From Bacillus gobiensis (GTDB taxonomy: Bacteria > Bacillota > Bacilli > Bacillales > Bacillaceae): a stretch of DNA of 64,000 bases. The notes below the pieces were generated by a model that made no database searches, was not told the DNA's origin, and saw only the letters and a program-made list of their open reading frames with translations. The DNA is taken from contig NZ_CP012600.1 of assembly GCF_001278705.1 (NCBI RefSeq), positions 2,604,190 to 2,668,189 of the forward strand. Direction: 5' to 3'. Position 1 is the stretch's first letter; every line of letters begins with the position of its first letter. A program made the position numbers and the translations under genes. This document shows, in pieces, positions 21,647 to 31,559 of this stretch.

Positions 21647-21676
21647 AAAAAAGGTCCTTAACCAAGGGCCTTTTTT
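21647..21676 (+). terminator. bidirectional terminator after the amidase gene
   Basis: Stem AAGGTCCTT/AAGGGCCTT (21651-21659 with 21664-21672, one G-T pair), T run on the plus side and T run on the minus side; it can also end the phosphoesterase transcript. Confidence 0.8.
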
Positions 21677-21777
21677 ACTGCACTATCATTTTACTATGGT
21701 TTCGTTTGAGGTTTAATCATCCATTGCTGGGGGTTATCCTCCCATGTCTGGGATTTATCCTCATTTGTCTTTTCTCT

Positions 21778-22797
21778 TTAAGATTTATTGTAAAATTGAA
21801 GTTTTCTGAAGAACCATTTATTTTTCTTCCCTTTCATCTTAATGATGAATTCATCCTTCCCGGGATAGGTTTCTGCGTCATAATAATTGAATGAATGAAG
21901 ATAAGGAGAAAACGTGGTGAAGTGGATGGTGTCATCTTTAGGATTAACAGTAAGCACCCGCAAGTAGCCTTGCCCGCCATTTGGTGCAGCTTGATAATCT
22001 GCGAGAATTTGGTAAACTGTCCGGTCTGCTTTTCCGTCCCCGTCGTCATCAATCTCATCCGCTTTTACATTTGCTCCGTGATAATGACCGCTTAACACCA
22101 ATTCTACGTTTTTATTTTGCTTTACAATCTGTTCGTATAATTTTTCGCCTACTTGGCTTCTTTCGCCGTTTGTATACAAATAATCGTGAAAGGCAAGGAT
22201 CGCCCGACGATCGGGATACTGTTGAAGGACATCGTTCATCCAGTTCACTTCCTCCTGATTGATTCCCCAGCCCATAAATACGATGATATAGTCGTCTCCT
22301 TCGGCAGAAATTAAATCATAATGCCCCTTATTTTGTAGATACCTATCACCATACCAGGGGTTATCTTTAAACCTTGAATAGCCGAAATATTTTCCATACT
22401 TCGTGTAATTGTCCTTGCCGTTCAGGAGATCGTGGTTTCCTGCCAACACTCCATACGGCACAAGATTTTTGTCCAAAACGCCTAAAAGCCGATCCGCACG
22501 CTCCCACTGAACGCGTTTATCTGCTTTATTGATAATATCTCCGGTATGGAAAACGTATTGAATATTAAGCTTTTCTTTTTCTTCTGTAATCCAATTCACC
22601 TGTTTTTCTAAAATATGCGGATAGCTTTCTGAATAGTATTGCGTATCGGACATCCAAATAAACGTATATTCTTTTTTATAGAGCCAATTTCCGGCGGCTG
22701 TTTCATTTGACGCTTGTACTCCATTCTCCATTGTGAAGCAGATGAAAAAGACGACTGTAAGAATAAAAGGCTTGAATTTATGTCTAACAATTCCCAT
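21778..22797 (-). CDS. secreted calcineurin-like metallophosphoesterase
   Basis: A 339-residue protein with an N-terminal signal sequence (hydrophobic residues about 11-22, cleavage near VQASNE). Metal-binding motifs in order: MSDTQYY (DxQ in place of DxH), HTGDII, AGNHD, FHDYLY and SGHYHG. The nearest B. subtilis gene by content and position is yvnB, which also follows nagR but encodes a far larger multidomain protein; this one is only the phosphoesterase module. The substrate is unknown. It has a convergent terminator with the amidase. Confidence 0.82.
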   Translation of the reverse strand: MGIVRHKFKPFILTVVFFICFTMENGVQASNETAAGNWLYKKEYTFIWMSDTQYYSESYPHILEKQVNWITEEKEKLNIQYVFHTGDIINKADKRVQWERADRLLGVLDKNLVPYGVLAGNHDLLNGKDNYTKYGKYFGYSRFKDNPWYGDRYLQNKGHYDLISAEGDDYIIVFMGWGINQEEVNWMNDVLQQYPDRRAILAFHDYLYTNGERSQVGEKLYEQIVKQNKNVELVLSGHYHGANVKADEIDDDGDGKADRTVYQILADYQAAPNGGQGYLRVLTVNPKDDTIHFTTFSPYLHSFNYYDAETYPGKDEFIIKMKGKKNKWFFRKLQFYNKS

Positions 22798-22876
22798 AAG
22801 CAGACCTCCTTCTAATAGGATGTCACAAGCAAGGAGGTCTTATAGACAGAAACAAAAGGAAGTTGAAGGAAAAACA

Positions 22877-22900
22877 AATAACCCAATCCGGGTTATTTTT
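22877..22900 (-). terminator. terminator at the yvlD 3' end
   Basis: Stem AATAACCC/GGGTTATT (22877-22884 with 22890-22897), overlapping the yvlD stop codon. T-rich on both sides, so it may work in both directions. Confidence 0.75.
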
Positions 22901-23255
22901 TTTGATTTAAAGGTTCAATTATTCCTTTTTGAATCAACAAATGAAAGAGGGAAAGCACAATTGAAGCCCAGATCGCTGTTCCAAAACCATCGATATTGAA
23001 GCTGTCTCCCATAATGGCAGCTGTCATCGCCAAGGTAATAGCATTGATGATGAATAAAAACAACCCAAGCGTTAAAACCGTTACAGGCAGCGTCAGAATG
23101 ACCAAGATCGGTTTTACCAGTACATTTAAAATCGATAAAATGAAACTTGCCACAATTGCTGCCCATATTCCGGTTAATTCTACTGATTCAAAATAACCGG
23201 CAATAACGATCAACAGCAAAGCATTGACAAGAACACTGATAATCCATTTCAACAT
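22893..23255 (-). CDS. yvlD: phage holin family 4-like membrane protein YvlD
   Basis: A 120-residue protein made of four hydrophobic helices (WIISVLVNALLLIVIAGYF, then three more) with the family word LNVLVKPILVILTLPV. Homologues are called DUF360/holin-4 but their function in bacilli is envelope-stress related and not lytic as far as known. It is the third gene of yvlB-yvlC-yvlD; its start adjoins the yvlC stop. Confidence 0.9.
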   Translation of the reverse strand: MLKWIISVLVNALLLIVIAGYFESVELTGIWAAIVASFILSILNVLVKPILVILTLPVTVLTLGLFLFIINAITLAMTAAIMGDSFNIDGFGTAIWASIVLSLFHLLIQKGIIEPLNQKK

Positions 23256-23453
23256 TTACTTAATTTCTCCTTCTTCCGGAACCATATAAATACAAATGAG
23301 ATAAATAATCAGAAAGGGGATGACTGTAGTAATAATCGCCAGGATAACCGTAATAATCCGTAACAGAGTAGCATCTATATTTAAATATTGGGCTAATCCA
23401 CCGATGACCCCTGCAATTTTTTTATCGGTCGTTGATCGAAACCATTTTTTCAC
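23256..23453 (-). CDS. yvlC: PspC-domain membrane protein YvlC
   Basis: A 65-residue PspC-domain protein: W-F-R-S basic start, KIAGVIGGLAQYLNIDATLLR, then one long hydrophobic segment (IITVILAIITTVIPFLIIYL). PspC proteins bind or sense membrane damage through PspA/LiaH-type systems. It lies between yvlB and yvlD in one operon under the SigW-like promoter at 24659. Confidence 0.92.
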   Translation of the reverse strand: MKKWFRSTTDKKIAGVIGGLAQYLNIDATLLRIITVILAIITTVIPFLIIYLICIYMVPEEGEIK

Positions 23454-23464
23454 AAAATCACCCT

Positions 23465-24550
23465 CTACAATTGTTTAAGCTTAATAGATCCAGTTTTCGT
23501 TTCTGTAAATAGTGTCAATTTGTGTTCCTGCCCCTGGTTTGCTTTGAAATACATTTCCTTTTGGAGCGTGTCACTTTTCTCTCTGATCATCACGACCTCG
23601 TCAAGATCTGCAGCTAATGATCCAAGATTGCTTTTCAGCTCTGCTTTCACTTCAACTCCATGGGGAATCGAAAACTCCACGCTTCCGGTTGTCGTTTTTG
23701 CGTATACCGATTTAACATTTGGATCGGTAATTTTTGCTGTGATGTTGCCGTTAAAGCTTTGCAAATCAAGTGATTGGCTGGACCCGCGCAATTCAATCAT
23801 TCCATTGATCGTTTCTGCCTCGATCGAACCGCATTCATAATCAACCAGTTTGATTTGCCCATTAGCTGTTTCAATCCCAGCTTTGTCAGCTTTTAATGAT
23901 GAAAAAGAAACAACTCCATTTGTTGTTTTCGCATTTAATTCATTTACTTTCAAATGTTCCCCTCTGACTGGACCATTAAACAATTTGATACGGATTTTTT
24001 CATACTGCTTTTGCGGAATTTGAAGCGTTACATTTGTTTTCATCGTCTTTTTTTCTGTACGGATGAAAAGCTTTTCGCCTTCAACACCGCATTCAAAATG
24101 ATTGTGAAACGCCGTCTTTGCTTCCTCCTGATTGTCAACCCTGTATATTTTGCCCTGGCATTCTACACGAACATCACTCTCATCCCACGGTAAAATATTT
24201 AAGCTTCCGTTCGCTAAATGAATGTCAAGATTGTTAAATTCAGTTTCTTTATATTGAAAAATATGTTTGACATCATAAGACTGGCCAAAGTTCAAATCAA
24301 AATCGACTTCCTTAACTTTCTTAACAGCGGTGTCCATTAAATCAAACAATTTCGTTCCAATTGATGATGTTTTATGAGTTGTTTTCGTCTCTTCTGAAGA
24401 TGAGGATGTTTTTTTAACCTCAGCAGATAGTGAAGTTGTTTTGCTTTCTTCGGATGCTTCCTCAAGCTTTTCCATTAAAGTAATCGCTTCGCTGGCTGTC
24501 AGTTTGCCTTCTTCCACCAGCTTTAAGATACGTTTTTTTTCTTCTTGCAT
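23465..24550 (-). CDS. yvlB: DUF4097 envelope-stress protein YvlB
   Basis: A 361-residue protein with an N-terminal helical SHOCT-like hairpin (EEKKRILKLVEEGKLTASEA), a Ser/Thr-rich linker, and a beta-solenoid DUF4097 region (repeats such as AKTTNGVVSFSSLKADKAG and IETANGQIKLVDYECGSIEA). LiaX in enterococci has the same build and controls the response to daptomycin. The ATG at 24550 follows GGAGGAGG; an upstream in-frame start lacks one. It leads the operon. Confidence 0.88.
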   Translation of the reverse strand: MQEEKKRILKLVEEGKLTASEAITLMEKLEEASEESKTTSLSAEVKKTSSSSEETKTTHKTSSIGTKLFDLMDTAVKKVKEVDFDLNFGQSYDVKHIFQYKETEFNNLDIHLANGSLNILPWDESDVRVECQGKIYRVDNQEEAKTAFHNHFECGVEGEKLFIRTEKKTMKTNVTLQIPQKQYEKIRIKLFNGPVRGEHLKVNELNAKTTNGVVSFSSLKADKAGIETANGQIKLVDYECGSIEAETINGMIELRGSSQSLDLQSFNGNITAKITDPNVKSVYAKTTTGSVEFSIPHGVEVKAELKSNLGSLAADLDEVVMIREKSDTLQKEMYFKANQGQEHKLTLFTETKTGSIKLKQL

Positions 24551-24658
24551 TTTTATTTCCTCCTCCACTTGAGTTTTATGCATTTATTAAAATTTCATTC
24601 CGCTTTATCATTCTGTATCGTTTTTATGCCAAAGGGTCAGTGCCCATTTACATAGTTA

Positions 24659-24684
24659 TACGGTTCCCCTGTGAAAAGGTTTCA
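24659..24684 (-). promoter_or_regulatory. SigW/ECF-type promoter of yvlB-C-D
   Basis: TGAAAC, 16-nt spacer, CGTA (minus strand; -35 at 24684-24679, -10 at 24662-24659). This is exactly the SigW consensus, and yvlABCD belongs to the SigW regulon in B. subtilis. It lies about 110 bp upstream of the yvlB start. Confidence 0.8.
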
Positions 24685-24797
24685 TTTTCATTCTATGGGC
24701 ATGAGCCAATTTGTTCAAATTAATTTTTTTTGAGCGATTAAATAGATTCTTTTTTTATTACCCTTTAAAATTGGTAAAAAAACAGGAGGTATTTATA

Positions 24798-25034
24798 ATG
24801 CCAAACAAGCCCTCCAATCCAGAAGAGCTAGCCTATACGAAAAAAGAATTGCTGGAGCTTGTGAATGAGCAAAAACGAATGAACAAGGAAATGATATTGC
24901 AGCTTGAAAAATTATCATCGCTGCCGTCAATGTCTCAAGAAATCCATTACTTAAAAGTGCTTCTTGACAGCAGCAGCGCTCATATCTCAAATGATTTGAT
25001 CCGCCTAAGCAGACAAATCGATCGGTTAAAATAA
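24798..25034 (+). CDS. yvkN: small coiled-coil protein, YvkN-like
   Basis: A 78-residue charged protein without membrane segment. Residues about 14-45 (ELLELVNEQKRMNKEMILQL) look coiled coil. The ATG at 24798 follows AGGAGGT; an upstream in-frame start has no ribosome site. It sits convergent to uvrA, where B. subtilis has yvkN. Function unknown; the symbol rests on position and weak recall. Confidence 0.65.
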   Translation: MPNKPSNPEELAYTKKELLELVNEQKRMNKEMILQLEKLSSLPSMSQEIHYLKVLLDSSSAHISNDLIRLSRQIDRLK

Positions 25035-25036
25035 AC

Positions 25037-25066
25037 AAAAAAGAAAAACCCTTCTAAGAGGGTTTT
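25037..25066. terminator. shared terminator between yvkN and uvrA
   Basis: Stem AAAACCCT/AGGGTTTT (25044-25051 with 25059-25066) overlapping the uvrA stop. The T tail is good leftwards (for uvrA) and short rightwards (for yvkN). Confidence 0.78.
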
Positions 25067-27938
25067 AAGGAGTAATCGTTTCTTTGCTTTTTAATAACTC
25101 TTTCATTCTTAACCGATCACGTTCAAGAACTGGTTTAAGATACCGTCCAGTGTAGGATTCGTTTGACTTAATAATTTCTTCAGGACTTCCGACAGCTATT
25201 ATTTGCCCGCCGCCTGAGCCTCCTTCCGGACCTAAATCAATGAGATGATCAGCCGCTTTAATGACGTCTAAATTATGTTCAATTACTAAAACAGTATCTC
25301 CATTATCAACGAGTCTTTGTAAAACAACTAATAATCTTGCAATATCATCGACATGCAGTCCCGTTGTCGGTTCATCTAATATATATAAGGATCTGCCGTT
25401 TGATCTCCTGTGGAGTTCAGAAGCCAATTTTACCCGCTGTGCTTCACCGCCAGACATTGTTGTGGCAGGCTGTCCCAGTTTGACGTAGCCCAGACCAACG
25501 TCGAAAATCGTTTGAAGCTTCCTTTTAATTTTCGGTATGTTTTCAAAGAATTGAAGGGCATTCTCAACTGTCATTTCCAGAACATCAGAGATATTTTTCC
25601 CTTTATAAGTTACTTCAAGCGTTTCTCTGTTGTAACGTTTACCATGGCATACTTCACAAGGAACATAGACATCAGGCAGAAAGTGCATTTCAATTTTAAT
25701 AATTCCATCACCACGGCACGCTTCGCAACGTCCGCCCTTGACATTAAAACTAAACCTTCCTTTTTTGTATCCCCGGATCTTCGCTTCATTTGTTTGAGAG
25801 AAGACATCCCGTATGTCATCGAATACACCGGTGTATGTTGCCGGATTGGACCTAGGCGTTCTTCCGATAGGAGATTGATCAATATCAATCACCTTATCAA
25901 GATAGTCAGCCCCTTTTAATTCTTTGAATTCACCCGGCTTTGTTTTCGCCCGATGAAGCTTTTGAGCTAATGCTTTATGAAGAATTTCGTTAACGAGCGT
26001 ACTTTTTCCTGACCCAGACACACCTGTAACAGCAATAAATGTCCCCAGTGGAAATTTGACTGAAACATTTTTCAGGTTATTTTCTTTCGCCCCTTTAATT
26101 TCAATAAACCTTCCGTTAGATGATTTACGTTCGACAGGCAGCGGAATAAATTTCTTTCCGGAAAGATATTGGCCGGTTAATGAGTTGGAATCATTCATAA
26201 CATCCTCAGGAGTTCCGGCAGAAACAATCTCTCCACCGTGCACTCCTGCCCCGGGTCCAATGTCAATCAAGTAATCGGCTGCAATCATCGTGTCTTCATC
26301 ATGCTCGACAACAATAAGTGTATTGCCGATATCCCTCATTCTCTTTAGGGTATCAATGAGACGGTCATTGTCTCTTTGATGCAAGCCGATAGAAGGCTCA
26401 TCAAGAATGTAAAGGACTCCGGTCAGTCTGGAGCCAATCTGAGTAGCCAAGCGGATCCGCTGTGCTTCTCCTCCTGAAAGCGTTCCAGCAGAGCGGCTCA
26501 TCGTTAAGTAATCCAAGCCCACATTATTCAAGAACCCAAGACGTTCTTCAATTTCACGCAATATCAGTCTTGCGATCTGCATATCTTTTTCCGACAGCTC
26601 AAGAGAATGGAAGAAGTCCAAAGCCTGAGTAATGGAGAGCTTCGTTATGTTCCCAATATGATTTTCATTAATAAGTACAGCCAAGGCTTCTCTTTTCAAG
26701 CGGTGCCCTTTGCATTCAGGACAAGGCTGATGAGCCATATACTTTTCCATTTGCTCCCTGATATAATCGGAAGACGTTTCTTTGTAACGGCGTTCAAGGT
26801 TGCGGATTACGCCTTCAAATTCAATATGGTTTTCTCGAATCTGGCCGAAATCATTTTCATACCTGAAATATATTTTTTCTTTTCCGCTGCCATAAAGAAC
26901 TTTATCAAACAAATGCGTCGGTATGTCCTCTACCGGCATATCCATGTCAATACCGTAATGATTGCACACGGCTTCTAAAAGCTTCGGATAATATTGAGAA
27001 CTCTGGGGCTCCCAAGGTGCGATCGCGTTATCCTTCAACGAAAGTGTCTTATCAGGAATGACCAGCTCAAGATCAACCTCAAGCTTCGATCCAAGACCGT
27101 CACAGCTTGGACATGCTCCAAACGGGCTGTTAAAGGAGAACATTCTCGGCTCAAGCTCGCCAATGGAAAATCCGCAGATTGGGCAGGCATGAAGCTCACT
27201 GAACAGCAATTCCTCCTGGCCAATAACATCAATCATCACTTTTCCTTCTCCGAGGCGAAGAGCTGTTTCTAATGAATCAGATAGCCTGGCCGCTACTCCT
27301 TCTTTCACAACGATACGATCGACAATAACTTCAATGCTGTGTTTTTTATTTTTCTCCAGCACGATCTCTTCGGATAAATCTTCTACATTGCCATCCACCC
27401 GTGCTCTTACGTACCCTTGCTTTTTAATTTGCTCGAAAACTTTCGCGTGTGTTCCTTTTCGGCCGGAAACAATTGGGGCTAGGACCTGAAGCTTTGTTTT
27501 CTCAGGAAACTCAAGGATCCTGTCCACCATTTGTTCGATCGTCTGTGACTCGATTTCGATGCCGTGATTTGGACAGTACGGCTTTCCGATTCTTGCATAC
27601 AGCAATCGAAGATAATCGTAGATTTCTGTTACCGTACCAACAGTTGAACGAGGGTTGCGGCTTGTTGTTTTCTGATCGATGCTGATTGCCGGAGACAACC
27701 CTTCAATGGTGTCGACATCCGGCTTATCCATTTGCCCTAAAAATTGGCGTGCATAGGCAGAAAGGGACTCAACATAACGTCTCTGTCCTTCTGCGTATAT
27801 CGTATCAAAAGCAAGAGACGATTTTCCTGAACCCGACAGCCCCGTCACGACGACCAGCTGATCCCGAGGGATATTGATATCGATATTTTTCAGGTTATGG
27901 ACTCTTGCTCCTTTCACCTCAATTCGGTCTAAAGCCAT
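25065..27938 (-). CDS. uvrA: excinuclease ABC subunit A
   Basis: Damage-recognition ATPase of nucleotide excision repair; loads UvrB on DNA. It has 957 residues. There are two ABC modules: Walker [21 protein letters not shown] near residue 31 and [14 protein letters not shown] in the second half, each with a [12 protein letters not shown] signature. Zinc fingers: CPICG...CPSC and CEACRGDG...CEVC. It starts 6 nt after the uvrB stop and is co-transcribed from the LexA-controlled promoter. Confidence 0.98.
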   Translation of the reverse strand: MALDRIEVKGARVHNLKNIDINIPRDQLVVVTGLSGSGKSSLAFDTIYAEGQRRYVESLSAYARQFLGQMDKPDVDTIEGLSPAISIDQKTTSRNPRSTVGTVTEIYDYLRLLYARIGKPYCPNHGIEIESQTIEQMVDRILEFPEKTKLQVLAPIVSGRKGTHAKVFEQIKKQGYVRARVDGNVEDLSEEIVLEKNKKHSIEVIVDRIVVKEGVAARLSDSLETALRLGEGKVMIDVIGQEELLFSELHACPICGFSIGELEPRMFSFNSPFGACPSCDGLGSKLEVDLELVIPDKTLSLKDNAIAPWEPQSSQYYPKLLEAVCNHYGIDMDMPVEDIPTHLFDKVLYGSGKEKIYFRYENDFGQIRENHIEFEGVIRNLERRYKETSSDYIREQMEKYMAHQPCPECKGHRLKREALAVLINENHIGNITKLSITQALDFFHSLELSEKDMQIARLILREIEERLGFLNNVGLDYLTMSRSAGTLSGGEAQRIRLATQIGSRLTGVLYILDEPSIGLHQRDNDRLIDTLKRMRDIGNTLIVVEHDEDTMIAADYLIDIGPGAGVHGGEIVSAGTPEDVMNDSNSLTGQYLSGKKFIPLPVERKSSNGRFIEIKGAKENNLKNVSVKFPLGTFIAVTGVSGSGKSTLVNEILHKALAQKLHRAKTKPGEFKELKGADYLDKVIDIDQSPIGRTPRSNPATYTGVFDDIRDVFSQTNEAKIRGYKKGRFSFNVKGGRCEACRGDGIIKIEMHFLPDVYVPCEVCHGKRYNRETLEVTYKGKNISDVLEMTVENALQFFENIPKIKRKLQTIFDVGLGYVKLGQPATTMSGGEAQRVKLASELHRRSNGRSLYILDEPTTGLHVDDIARLLVVLQRLVDNGDTVLVIEHNLDVIKAADHLIDLGPEGGSGGGQIIAVGSPEEIIKSNESYTGRYLKPVLERDRLRMKELLKSKETITP

Positions 27939-27944
27939 TTATCA

Positions 27945-29930
27945 TCATCCTTCCGATTTAAGCTCAAGCAGCAAATCCCGCAGCTCTGCCGCACGTTCGA
28001 AATCCAGCGCTTTTGCTGCTTCTTTCATTTCGTGCTCCATTTGTTCGACGACTTTTTGCTTTTCCTTCTTCGTCATTTTTGAAAGCTTCGGTGCCGCTTT
28101 TGTTTCATATTCCTCTTGATCCTCAGCTGCAAACGTCGCTCGGATGACATCGCGTATTTTCTTATTAATCGTCTGAGGTGTAATGCCATGTTCTTTATTG
28201 AAAGCTTCCTGCTGTTCACGGCGCCTTTTCGTTTCCGAAATAGCGATTTCCATAGAATTCGTTATCTTATCGGCATACATAATAACCCGTCCGTTCGCAT
28301 TTCTGGCCGCACGCCCTACCGTTTGGATTAGGGATCGTTCGGATCTTAGGAACCCTTCCTTATCCGCATCCAATATTGCTACAAGGGAAACCTCAGGTAT
28401 ATCAAGCCCTTCCCGCAACAAGTTGATGCCGATTAGAACATCGTGCTTCCCAAGCCGTAAATCTCTAATGATTTCAATTCGTTCCAGTGTTTTAATTTCT
28501 GAATGGAGATAGTTTACTTTGATGCCGAGTTCTTTTAAATAGTCTGTGAGATCTTCAGACATTTTTTTCGTGAGTGTCGTCACAAGAACTCTTTCATTTT
28601 TTTCAATTCTTGCATTGATCTCGCCAATTAAATCGTCGATCTGGCCTTGAATTGGCCTGACTTCAATAATTGGATCAAGAAGGCCGGTCGGGCGGATAAT
28701 TTGTTCAACCATCTCTGGTGTATGCTCCAGTTCAAAAGGACCCGGAGTGGCTGATACATAAATGCAATTATGCATATGCTTTTCAAATTCTTCAAAGCGA
28801 AGGGGACGGTTATCTAAGGCAGAAGGCAGCCGAAAGCCGTGATCGACGAGTACCTGCTTCCTTGCCTGGTCCCCATTATACATTCCCCTTACCTGAGGAA
28901 GAGTGACATGCGACTCATCTACGACGATCATAAAATCGTCAGGAAAGTAATCGAGAAGTGTATAAGGGGTTGCTCCAGCTTCCCTTAATGTTAAATGCCT
29001 TGAATAGTTTTCAATACCGGAACAGAAGCCCATTTCCCGCATCATTTCCAGATCATAGCGCGTCCGCTGCTCAAGCCTTTGCGCTTCCAAAAGCTTACCT
29101 TCTTCACGCATATAATTGAGGCGCTCTTCCAGCTCTGTTTCAATATTGGCAATGGCTTTTTGCATTTTTTCTTCACGGGTGACGAAGTGGGATGCTGGGA
29201 AAATTGCTACATGGTCCCGATCTCCCAGGATTTCTCCTGTTAATGCATCGACTTCCCGGATCCGCTCGATTTCATCGCCAAACAATTCAACGCGAATACA
29301 ATGCTCATCCCTTGAGGCAGGGAAAATTTCGACGACGTCGCCCCGTACCCTGAATGTCCCGCGCTGAAAATCGATGTCGTTCCTCACATATTGGATATCG
29401 ACCAACTTTCTGAGCAGCTCATTTCTTTCCAATTCCATTTCTGTTCGCAAAGAAAGCACCATTTCCCGGTATTCCTCTGGGGAACCCAAACCGTAGATGC
29501 AGGATACACTGGCGATTATGATAACATCCTTCCGTTCAAATAAAGAAGATGTAGCAGAGTGCCGTAATTTATCAATCTCATCATTGATGCTCGAATCTTT
29601 TTCAATAAATGTATCCGTCTGCGGTACATAAGCTTCCGGCTGATAATAATCGTAGTAGCTGACAAAGTATTCAACCGCATTATTCGGAAAAAACTCCTTA
29701 AACTCGCTGTACAGCTGTCCGGCAAGTGTTTTGTTGTGGGCAATCACGAGCGTAGGTTTATTTACTTCTTTTATCACATTCGAAACGGTAAACGTTTTTC
29801 CTGTTCCAGTTGCACCCAACAATGTTTGATGTTTTTTTCCTTCTTTAATTCCCCTCACCAGGTGATCAATGGCTTTTGGCTGATCACCTTGGGGCTGATA
29901 AGCTGAAATGAGCTCAAAACGATCGTTCAC
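27945..29930 (-). CDS. uvrB: excinuclease ABC subunit B
   Basis: Helicase-like damage-verification subunit that recruits UvrC. It has 661 residues, with Walker [13 protein letters not shown], the beta-hairpin region around [20 protein letters not shown] in [12 protein letters not shown], and a C-terminal UVR domain ([18 protein letters not shown]). The start is GTG at 29930 after TGGAGG. A LexA box lies 76 bp upstream, so the operon belongs to the SOS response. Confidence 0.98.
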   Translation of the reverse strand: MNDRFELISAYQPQGDQPKAIDHLVRGIKEGKKHQTLLGATGTGKTFTVSNVIKEVNKPTLVIAHNKTLAGQLYSEFKEFFPNNAVEYFVSYYDYYQPEAYVPQTDTFIEKDSSINDEIDKLRHSATSSLFERKDVIIIASVSCIYGLGSPEEYREMVLSLRTEMELERNELLRKLVDIQYVRNDIDFQRGTFRVRGDVVEIFPASRDEHCIRVELFGDEIERIREVDALTGEILGDRDHVAIFPASHFVTREEKMQKAIANIETELEERLNYMREEGKLLEAQRLEQRTRYDLEMMREMGFCSGIENYSRHLTLREAGATPYTLLDYFPDDFMIVVDESHVTLPQVRGMYNGDQARKQVLVDHGFRLPSALDNRPLRFEEFEKHMHNCIYVSATPGPFELEHTPEMVEQIIRPTGLLDPIIEVRPIQGQIDDLIGEINARIEKNERVLVTTLTKKMSEDLTDYLKELGIKVNYLHSEIKTLERIEIIRDLRLGKHDVLIGINLLREGLDIPEVSLVAILDADKEGFLRSERSLIQTVGRAARNANGRVIMYADKITNSMEIAISETKRRREQQEAFNKEHGITPQTINKKIRDVIRATFAAEDQEEYETKAAPKLSKMTKKEKQKVVEQMEHEMKEAAKALDFERAAELRDLLLELKSEG

Positions 29931-30005
29931 AAAAAAGCCTCCATTTCATAACGAAATCTTCCTACCAATAGTTTACCACAAAACATGTTAAAATCGAGAA
30001 AAATA

Positions 30006-30019
30006 CGAACTAAAGTTCG
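30006..30019. promoter_or_regulatory. LexA (DinR) box of uvrB-uvrA
   Basis: CGAACTAAAGTTCG is a perfect match to the Bacillus SOS box CGAAC-N4-GTTCG. uvrBA is a classical LexA target. A TAAACT -10-like element with an upstream TG lies between the box and uvrB. Confidence 0.9.
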
Positions 30020-30036
30020 CTTTATTTTACTCAAAT

Positions 30037-30066
30037 AAAAAACCTGCTTCGATCCATAAAAGCAGG
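30037..30066 (-). terminator. terminator of csbA
   Basis: Stem CCTGCTT/AAGCAGG (30043-30049 with 30060-30066) and six Ts leftwards (30042-30037). It lies 20 nt past the csbA stop. Confidence 0.85.
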
Positions 30067-30086
30067 GTTGACCATTCTCAATCATT

Positions 30087-30323
30087 TCAATCACTTTTCT
30101 TCTTTTCTTCAACTGCTTTCTTCGCCATATAAAGCGAGCCGGCAATTAATGAAAGCACATCAAGACCGACAATAAAATAGGTTTGTGTATAACCTTTTAA
30201 ATAGGAGGCGAACAGCAAAGCAGCTGTCAACGCAATGGCTACATAATGACTGTATGTTACCCTAGTAAAAAGAACGACAAGCAAAAAAGGGAATACTAGA
30301 GCAAAAACGGCTTTTGTAATCAC
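30087..30323 (-). CDS. csbA: small membrane protein CsbA
   Basis: A 78-residue protein with three hydrophobic helices (AVFALVFPFLLVVLF, VAIALTAALLFASYL, FIVGLDVLSLIAGSLYMA) and a Lys/Glu-rich tail. It matches CsbA of B. subtilis, a SigB-dependent protein of unknown function located upstream of uvrB there too. GTG start at 30323 with GGAGGAGGG upstream. I could not see a convincing SigB promoter here. Confidence 0.85.
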   Translation of the reverse strand: MITKAVFALVFPFLLVVLFTRVTYSHYVAIALTAALLFASYLKGYTQTYFIVGLDVLSLIAGSLYMAKKAVEEKKKSD

Positions 30324-30420
30324 AAAAACCCTCCTCCAATTTCGTTAAATGGGATACACATATCATTACAAAAATCCATTTTTGCGTCAATGTATCAATA
30401 CTTTGCAAAGTTAAAACAGA

Positions 30421-30446
30421 AAAAGGAATGCAATATGCATCCCTTT
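30421..30446 (-). terminator. terminator of the ECF sigma operon
   Basis: Stem AAAGGAATGC/GCATCCCTTT (30422-30431 with 30437-30446, one mismatch), T-rich to the left. Confidence 0.65.
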
Positions 30447-30488
30447 CTCTATAAATTCCTGTGAGGCAGCTTTACACATCAATTTACG

Positions 30489-31559
30489 TTAACGATTTTC
30501 CGTAATTGAAGTGACGATCCGCAATGCATCTACAGGGTCTTTCGTATTCGGCTCTACTTCATAGACTATTTGGCCTTCTTGCCAAAAAGCCGAATTCGTT
30601 ACATCATTATTTTCGTATGCTACTGAGAATCGGGCAAATTGATTAGGAATCGGCAGTGTATTGTTTTCAAGAAACTCAACCATTTCTTTTGCTTTACCTG
30701 GTAAATCAATCTGATTTTGCGTTTGTGCCTGCATACCTAAATACCATCTGCCTTCATTCCAGTTAAAGAATTTATGTCCTGCTCCTGCGTCCTGCATCCC
30801 CCATAATCCGTAGCCTAAATCAATCGCATGATCCTGTTTCTGAACTTCTTGGTAACCAACTTCCTGTTGTGCTGCTTCTGCAGATTCATACTTTTCCCCT
30901 CTCAACGTTACAAGTTGGCTATCCTCACCGACATTATTTAAAGAACGGTCATTGATTAGAACCGGATGATCGGTTTGATATATGATCACGCTGTAGCCGT
31001 CTGGTTTATTATCATACGCAGCCGTATAATATGTTTTCTCACCTTTTGGAAGGTTGGTAGGTTTGACAAATGGAATATCGGTGTTTAAATAGGTCTCGAC
31101 GTCTTTCAACAATGCTTCTAAAGATGTATAGCCCTCGGTTTGTTTGGAATCCGTGCCTTTTTCGGTATCTTCTTTTCGCTGTTCTTGGTCAGGCACTTTA
31201 TTTGGCTCGTTATCTGAATTAGGATTCGGATCTACTTTGGGTTCTGCTTCATTAGCTTGGGTGTTTTCATTATTCGGTCCTTGCTGTTGTATAGAAGGAG
31301 ACGCTTGATTTTGCTCAAACCACAAATTCTTTGCAGAAGAAAATGTGAAAATACCTACCCCGAGCAATAAGACAAACGTGAGTGCAACAGGTACGAGATG
31401 CTGCCATACTGAACCAGGTCTTTTTCTGCTTCTTGTATGCATATCTTCCTCTTCCCTCTCTTTTATTTTGGCAAAAACAGCCGCTCTGTCCCGCTCGGTA
31501 AAAGTTTTATTACGATAAGCTTTAGATAATAATTCCTTTAGCTTCTTGTCGTCTGTCAT
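30489..31559 (-). CDS. membrane-bound anti-sigma factor candidate
   Basis: A 356-residue single-pass protein. A charged cytoplasmic N-terminus of about 48 residues (LKELLSKAYRNKTFTERDRA) precedes one membrane helix (LVPVALTFVLLLGVGIFTF). Then comes a long Asn/Pro/Glu/Gln-rich spacer and an extracytoplasmic domain of roughly 200 residues resembling DUF4367-type sensor domains. The zinc-binding HxxxCxxC motif is absent. It overlaps the ECF sigma stop by 4 nt. The anti-sigma role is inferred from topology and the pairing, not from sequence identity. Confidence 0.72.
   Translation of the reverse strand: MTDDKKLKELLSKAYRNKTFTERDRAAVFAKIKEREEEDMHTRSRKRPGSVWQHLVPVALTFVLLLGVGIFTFSSAKNLWFEQNQASPSIQQQGPNNENTQANEAEPKVDPNPNSDNEPNKVPDQEQRKEDTEKGTDSKQTEGYTSLEALLKDVETYLNTDIPFVKPTNLPKGEKTYYTAAYDNKPDGYSVIIYQTDHPVLINDRSLNNVGEDSQLVTLRGEKYESAEAAQQEVGYQEVQKQDHAIDLGYGLWGMQDAGAGHKFFNWNEGRWYLGMQAQTQNQIDLPGKAKEMVEFLENNTLPIPNQFARFSVAYENNDVTNSAFWQEGQIVYEVEPNTKDPVDALRIVTSITENR

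Noticed and set aside
22893..23255. Prophage holin suggested by the family name of YvlD
   Set aside because: It is in the conserved yvlB-C-D operon under a SigW-type promoter with no phage genes around.
25410..27272. Long plus-strand frames opposite uvrA
   Set aside because: They are mirror frames of a highly conserved gene, without ribosome sites or domains.
30324..30420. A SigB promoter for csbA
   Set aside because: No pair of GTTTAA-like and GGGTAT-like boxes at 12-15 nt spacing was found, although csbA is SigB dependent in B. subtilis.
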